This document shows positions 16,480-20,425 of a DNA stretch of 20,425 nucleotides, piece after piece. Position 1 is the stretch's first letter. Each line of letters opens with the position of its first letter. Location: positions 1-20,425 of the forward strand of contig JAITAH010000321.1 of NCBI GenBank assembly GCA_031284225.1, in the 5' to 3' direction. A model generated the notes under the pieces. That model ran no database searches, was not told the DNA's origin, and saw nothing but the letters and a program-made list of their open reading frames with translations. The position numbers were made by a program, and so were the translations under genes. This stretch comes from Dysgonamonadaceae bacterium (lineage in GTDB: Bacteria > Bacteroidota > Bacteroidia > Bacteroidales > Azobacteroidaceae).

Positions 16480-18453
16480 ATGAAGAAAAGACAATTATTG
16501 CTGATTATTTTATGTTTGGTAACCGTCCGGAATGTTTCGGCTCAACGCGTTTCGTTCCCCGATGATGAAAAAGAAAGAGGCTATACCAACCGTCCTTATT
16601 TAAGGTACGAAGCGGAACCGGGAAAATGTACTGCAACCGGCTCGTTTTTGGAAGCCACTTACGACCAGCGGCAAATACAAAGCGAAGCTTCCAATCAAAT
16701 AGCCGTTCAACTCGTTGCAAAAGAGGCTTACGTTCAATGGACCAACGAAAAAGAGGCGGACGGATTGACCATCCGTTTTTCACTGCCCGACAATGCCGAA
16801 GGAACAGGAACGAAAGGAACATTGGCTTTATATGTCGATGGCGTCCATAAACAAGCTATTGAACTTGATTCGTATTGGGCTTGGCAATATTTTCTGAAAA
16901 CAATGAGCAACCCGTATCCTGATAATGTTCCAAATGCCAGTGAAAAATTTCCCCGGATGCGTTTTGATGAAATTCATGTGAAATTACCCGATAAAATTCC
17001 GGCCGGATCTGTATTTCAATTAGTAAAAACAGACGATAACGATTCGCCCTACACCATTGATTTTGTGGAATTGGAAGCCGTTCCGGCGCCGGTAACTTTC
17101 GAATCGATTCCGGATGAAAATAAAGTGCAATACGATTCCAGCGTAGGATTAGCTCAATTCATTAACAGTCATGGAGGCAAAACGATTTATCTTCCGGAAG
17201 GAAAATACAACGTTAATCAGCGAATAGTCATCAATCACGAAGGCGCTAAATTGATCGGCGCCGGCATGTGGCACACCGAAATTTATTTTACAGCTTCTTC
17301 GGACGAGAGAGGAACTTACAGCAATCGGGGCGTCGAAGTAAATCGGGGTAATATCGTATTGGAGGGCTTGTTTCTCAATACGATAAATAACAAAAGGTAT
17401 TATAACAATGATGATAAATACCAGGTAGGCAAAGGCTTAATGGGAAATTTCGGAGCCAATTCCATTATTCGCAACGTGTGGGCGGAGCATTTCGAATGTG
17501 GCGCTTGGATCGACGGAACCGACCGGTTGACTTTAAGCGATTGCCGCTTCCGGAACAATTACGCCGACGGCATTAATTTGTCCTACGGCAGCAAAAATTC
17601 GATCGTGGAACAGTGCAGTTTCCGCAACAACGGCGACGATGACATGGCTACCTGGTCGCGGGGGGAAATTGCCTGCGAAAACAATATTTTCCGCTATTGT
17701 ACCGCCGAAAATAATTGGCGTGCATCCAGTTTGGGATTTTTCGGAGGAAAAGAAAACAAAGCCTACAACTGTGTAATTCTTGACCCGATGGAAGCAGGAT
17801 TCCGTATTACCTGCGATTTTCCTGGAGCGGAATTCAGTTCGGACGGTTACAGTGAGTTTCACGATATTTCGGTTTACAGAGGCGGCGTCAACAGCGGGTC
17901 TGCCGGCGGAGGAGGCGATTTATGGGGAAACCGGCAAGGGGCTATCCATATCAACAGCGCTTCGCAATACACGTTACAGAACATTAAAATCTACAATATC
18001 GACTTATACGATTCTAAAAGCGATGCAATTTTTATTGGCAGCGCTTCCAAATCTATTAGCAATCTGATTTTGAAAGATATATACATTGATAAAACCGGCC
18101 GTTACGGAATCTACTACAATAATGCAAAAGGCGATGCACAATATTGCAACATCGAATATAAAAATATCGGAGCGGCCACAAATACCAATTCTTTACCTTC
18201 CGCTTTCCGATTCATAGAAAATTGCAAAACAGCCCTGGAAACCCCGGAAACAAGAAATTTGCAGGCTGTCGTATCGAATGGAAATCTGGTTATATCCGGT
18301 TTTGAAACCGAACCGGTTTCCGTTTACGACCTGTTGGGGCGAAAACAGCATAGTTATCCGGTTTCAACCGACAAAATAATAATCCCGGACTTGCCATCCG
18401 GGATTTATCTTGTTCATCATGGCCGCAAAACATTGAAAATTACGACGCCTTAA
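16480..18453 (+). CDS. Secreted GH87-like alpha-1,3-glucanase (mutanase/mycodextranase) with CBM35/6-like and T9SS domains
   Basis: A 657-residue exported protein. The signal peptide covers residues 1-21 (to SAQ). Residues about 38-200 form a CBM35/CBM6-like beta-sandwich (RYEAEPGKC, SEASNQIAVQL, FSLPDNAEG, LALYVDG). Residues about 205-590 are a right-handed parallel beta-helix. The stretch NYADGINLSYG...FRNNGDDDMATWS matches the GH87 signature: Asp363 lies 23 and 24 residues before Asp386 and Asp387. That is the spacing of the three catalytic aspartates (Asp1045, Asp1068, Asp1069) of Paenibacillus Agl-FH1 alpha-1,3-glucanase. The last 60 residues (about 598-657: VSVYDLLGR, IPDLPSGIYLVHH) are a type A T9SS sorting domain, so the enzyme should be released or anchored at the cell surface. 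It would cut alpha-1,3-glucan or alternating alpha-1,3/1,4 nigeran by an inverting mechanism. Divergent from the SusCD operon. Other beta-helix hydrolases are the main alternative. Confidence 0.85.
   Translation: MKKRQLLLIILCLVTVRNVSAQRVSFPDDEKERGYTNRPYLRYEAEPGKCTATGSFLEATYDQRQIQSEASNQIAVQLVAKEAYVQWTNEKEADGLTIRFSLPDNAEGTGTKGTLALYVDGVHKQAIELDSYWAWQYFLKTMSNPYPDNVPNASEKFPRMRFDEIHVKLPDKIPAGSVFQLVKTDDNDSPYTIDFVELEAVPAPVTFESIPDENKVQYDSSVGLAQFINSHGGKTIYLPEGKYNVNQRIVINHEGAKLIGAGMWHTEIYFTASSDERGTYSNRGVEVNRGNIVLEGLFLNTINNKRYYNNDDKYQVGKGLMGNFGANSIIRNVWAEHFECGAWIDGTDRLTLSDCRFRNNYADGINLSYGSKNSIVEQCSFRNNGDDDMATWSRGEIACENNIFRYCTAENNWRASSLGFFGGKENKAYNCVILDPMEAGFRITCDFPGAEFSSDGYSEFHDISVYRGGVNSGSAGGGGDLWGNRQGAIHINSASQYTLQNIKIYNIDLYDSKSDAIFIGSASKSISNLILKDIYIDKTGRYGIYYNNAKGDAQYCNIEYKNIGAATNTNSLPSAFRFIENCKTALETPETRNLQAVVSNGNLVISGFETEPVSVYDLLGRKQHSYPVSTDKIIIPDLPSGIYLVHHGRKTLKITTP
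18381..18405 (-). terminator. Hairpin inside the 3' end of the GH87 gene, candidate terminator for opposing transcripts
   Basis: AATCCCGGA (18381-18389) and TCCGGGATT (18397-18405) are perfect 9-bp arms around a 7-base loop. On the minus strand the stem is followed by ATTATTATTTTG, a U-rich tail, so it could stop transcription coming from the regulator side. On the plus strand the tail is not U-rich, which suits its place inside the sorting-domain codons. Codon constraints of the IPDLPSG motif may account for part of the symmetry. Confidence 0.45.
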
Positions 18454-18689
18454 CCGATACCCAATCCGTAAGGTTCCGTTAAATCATACGACTGAAGCAA
18501 GGCATATTCGGCGTAATTGAGCGACGAATGAAAAATAAAAGGCGCTGTGTTTTATTGTCCGGATTGCCAACCGGCGCCCCGATTTCGGCAGAATGGATCT
18601 GCTTTTCCGGTTTCCGACGGACGCTGATCAAAAGAAGCAACGGCAAGCATACAAAATATATTTGCCAAAAGAAGCGATTTTTTCAACAT
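18450..18689 (-). pseudogene. Short secreted ORF broken by an in-frame stop (remnant or 45-residue peptide)
   Basis: From the ATG at 18689 the minus strand encodes 45 residues beginning with a good signal peptide (MLKKSLLLANIFCMLAVASF). They end at a TAA at 18554-18552. The same frame continues without another stop for 33 codons (NTAPFIFHSSLNYAEYALLQ, then SYDLTEPYGLGIG) to a TAA at 18452-18450 that overlaps the GH87 stop. A Gln codon mutated to TAA would explain it, but a different frame between 18550 and 18640 also reads protein-like (HSAEIGAPVGNPDNKTQ), so one or more indels are possible. The most likely reading is the remnant of a former secreted locus component with most of its middle deleted. 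A real 45-residue secreted peptide cannot be excluded. No clear promoter was found; it lies 63 bp after the regulator gene and could be read from its transcript. Confidence 0.45.
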
Positions 18690-18752
18690 AAAATTCCTTA
18701 TTTAATACAATTTCTAATAATAGATGTAAAAAGCCGAAATAAACGTTGCAAA

Positions 18753-20423
18753 CTAAATAGACTTTATTTCCATAATTCGTTCTTTAAATTCTTCATTAGA
18801 ATTAAAAGCTTTGTTTTTTATCTTGGTTTTGTAAGTATAAATCGTATTGACGGAATAGCCTAAAAATTGTGCAATTTGCTCATTATCGCGGATTCCGAGT
18901 CGCATCAAAGCATAAATACGCAAGTCGGTATTGAGTAGTTCGCCCTTTTTTAATTGTATTTGCTCGCCGGGACGCAGCAATTGGTTAAACGCTTTGACAA
19001 ACTCGGGAAATAATTTCAGGAAAATTTGGTCGAAACGGTTGTATAACGCTTCTCTTTCCTGCTGAGCGTCAAGATTTTTATGAATATTGTTTAAATCTTC
19101 GTACTGACGGGCGGCCACTTTGGTCTTTACCCATTTTTGCAACGCCTCCAGCTTGTCGATAAATTCGGAACTTTGATTAAAAAAGTATCCGATGTATTCT
19201 TCCTTGATTTTATTGGCTTCCATCAAGTGATTATTCAGCAACGTAAGATCTTCGTTGGTTTTCTGAATGGTTTGTTTAGCCTGGTTCAGACGTTTCAATT
19301 GCATCCAGATAATGAAAAAAGCAATCACGAGCAACATCAGCAAAGTAAAACTCAGGATAAGAACCGTTTCCATCCGGTTTTTCTGTTTTTCAATCAAATT
19401 CGTACGTTCCTCTTCGATGATGGGCAGAATATAGCCGATTTCTAATTGCCGGTGTCGGGCGTTATAAAAAGAAGCGTCATTCAATGCCTGACGAATATAT
19501 TGAACCGCATGAGCTACATCGCCTTCTTCATACAGAATCTGGGCCAGATTTTTCAAAGCGACGGTTTCTTTGGTCGAAGATTTAATATCGGCTATCGCCG
19601 CCAATGTAAAATACCGTTTGGCTTCCGTCAGATTTCCTTGTAATGAATACAAATACGCCATGCTGGAAGTAGCGACGGCCAAATCATGTTCGGAATAATC
19701 CCGGGTATCAATCATTTTCCGGAAAGCGTCGATAGCTCCGCGATCGTTATCGGATTTCATTCGCTGTAAGCCGACCGTCGCCCAATAGCGCGCCGATGCG
19801 ACCGGCAACAGCACGATGGCCGAATCAATAATCCGATTACCCCTTTCATTGTATTCGCTCCGGAAATCGGCGCTGTTATTATAATCCGCCAAATCATAGT
19901 AAAGTCTTGCTTTATAAGTATAATAATCGATTTTCGTAGCATCGCTGCAACCATCCACATTAATAGACGCCAAAATATCGAAAGCTTCCTTGAACATTCC
20001 CGCAGACAAATAGCAAAATCCTCTTTTTGCGGTGGAGGAAACGATTTTATCGGGGTCGTTCAGCGCCTGTGAAACTTTCAATAACTCCTCTACGCACACA
20101 TACGCCGAATCGTAAATATGGGAGCGATATTCTTCAAATAAATCGACGTACAGCGGATAAAGTTGTGCGTAATCGTTTCCTTTCTTTGAAATCTCCGCTT
20201 CGATTTGCCCGATGCGAGCAGTTTTCTGCCGGTCGAAAGAGGATTGAATGGAAAGATAATGATCCAACGAATCTACACTTACTTTTCCCGAAACGTTTCC
20301 CCATACAACAAACGTAGGAAACAACAACAGTATGACAATAAACTTTTTCAGATTTATGCATGTATGTGGCGTAAAGATAAGGAAGATTTTTTGATTTTTA
20401 GCGGTATTCTTCTTTTTTTGCAA
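18753..20423 (-). CDS. SusR-like membrane-bound transcriptional regulator (TPR, one TM helix, DUF6377/LuxR-like HTH)
   Basis: A 556-residue reading (start uncertain) with the architecture of Bacteroidota SusR-like regulators. It has an export signal (KKFIVILLLFPTFVVWG, about 26-42), a periplasmic tetratricopeptide-like helical region (about 50-345), one TM helix (about 352-374), a cytoplasmic coiled coil (about 376-410) and a C-terminal conserved region. That region reads FPEFVKAFNQLL (about 472-483), LLNTDLRIYALMRLGI (496-511), then an HTH with IAQFLGYSVNTIYTYKTKIKNKA (517-539). Such proteins sense imported oligosaccharides in the periplasm and activate SusC/SusD operons; SusR controls starch use in B. 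thetaiotaomicron. No ATG is in frame near the signal peptide: the frame opens with TTG at 20423 and has CTG just before KKFIV, so the start may lie outside the window or be non-canonical. A -7-like TATCTTTA sits at 20379-20372. Most likely the regulator of this locus. Confidence 0.87.
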   Translation of the reverse strand: MQKKKNTAKNQKIFLIFTPHTCINLKKFIVILLLFPTFVVWGNVSGKVSVDSLDHYLSIQSSFDRQKTARIGQIEAEISKKGNDYAQLYPLYVDLFEEYRSHIYDSAYVCVEELLKVSQALNDPDKIVSSTAKRGFCYLSAGMFKEAFDILASINVDGCSDATKIDYYTYKARLYYDLADYNNSADFRSEYNERGNRIIDSAIVLLPVASARYWATVGLQRMKSDNDRGAIDAFRKMIDTRDYSEHDLAVATSSMAYLYSLQGNLTEAKRYFTLAAIADIKSSTKETVALKNLAQILYEEGDVAHAVQYIRQALNDASFYNARHRQLEIGYILPIIEEERTNLIEKQKNRMETVLILSFTLLMLLVIAFFIIWMQLKRLNQAKQTIQKTNEDLTLLNNHLMEANKIKEEYIGYFFNQSSEFIDKLEALQKWVKTKVAARQYEDLNNIHKNLDAQQEREALYNRFDQIFLKLFPEFVKAFNQLLRPGEQIQLKKGELLNTDLRIYALMRLGIRDNEQIAQFLGYSVNTIYTYKTKIKNKAFNSNEEFKERIMEIKSI

Positions 20424-20425
20424 AA

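Noticed and set aside
1..20425. CRISPR arrays, tRNA or rRNA genes, transposases, integrases
   Set aside because: Looked for regularly spaced repeats, cloverleaf-like stretches in gaps, and transposase-type proteins; none found.

Overview
The window looks like a piece of a Bacteroidota chromosome, most likely order Bacteroidales. The grounds are a SusC/SusD pair, a SusR-like regulator of the DUF6377 type, type IX secretion C-terminal domains on two secreted proteins, Bacteroidota-type -7/-33 promoter boxes (TAnnTTTG and TTTG), and the near absence of Shine-Dalgarno sites. The species cannot be named from the sequence alone.

Left part (1-7866) is mostly housekeeping and envelope genes. It holds the 3' end of mutS, translationally coupled (ATGA) to a polysaccharide flippase. 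A family 2 glycosyltransferase converges on the flippase and has its own well-formed promoter. Then comes an AT-rich stretch (about 3130-5267) with one unrecognised lipoprotein-like gene (lipobox, SH3b-like domain, hydrophobic C-terminus) and about 0.9 kb with no convincing gene, scattered with small palindromes and degenerate repeats. A recJ-cysE pair on the minus strand follows.

Right part (8082-20423) reads as one polysaccharide utilization locus for an alpha-glucan. On the minus strand, in transcription order, are a small T9SS-secreted aromatic-rich protein of unknown function, SusC, SusD and a GH97 alpha-glucosidase; the last three are tightly spaced. Divergent from these on the plus strand is a T9SS-secreted beta-helix protein. 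Its ADG and GDD motifs have the 23/24-residue spacing of the catalytic aspartates of GH87 alpha-1,3-glucanases (mutanase/mycodextranase), and it carries an N-terminal CBM35/CBM6-like domain. A SusR-like membrane regulator (TPR repeats, one TM helix, coiled coil, C-terminal HTH) sits at the right edge. Between it and the GH87 gene lies a short broken secreted ORF.

Proposed logic (inference): GH87 is exported through T9SS and cuts alpha-1,3-glucan or nigeran-type chains outside the cell. SusC/SusD import the oligosaccharides and the GH97 enzyme releases glucose. The membrane regulator senses the sugars and acts on the divergent control region (16180-16479), which holds a direct repeat and two dyads. 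Likely substrates are fungal cell-wall alpha-1,3-glucan, nigeran, or bacterial mutan. No GH13, GH31, SusE or SusF gene is visible, so this is not an ordinary starch locus.
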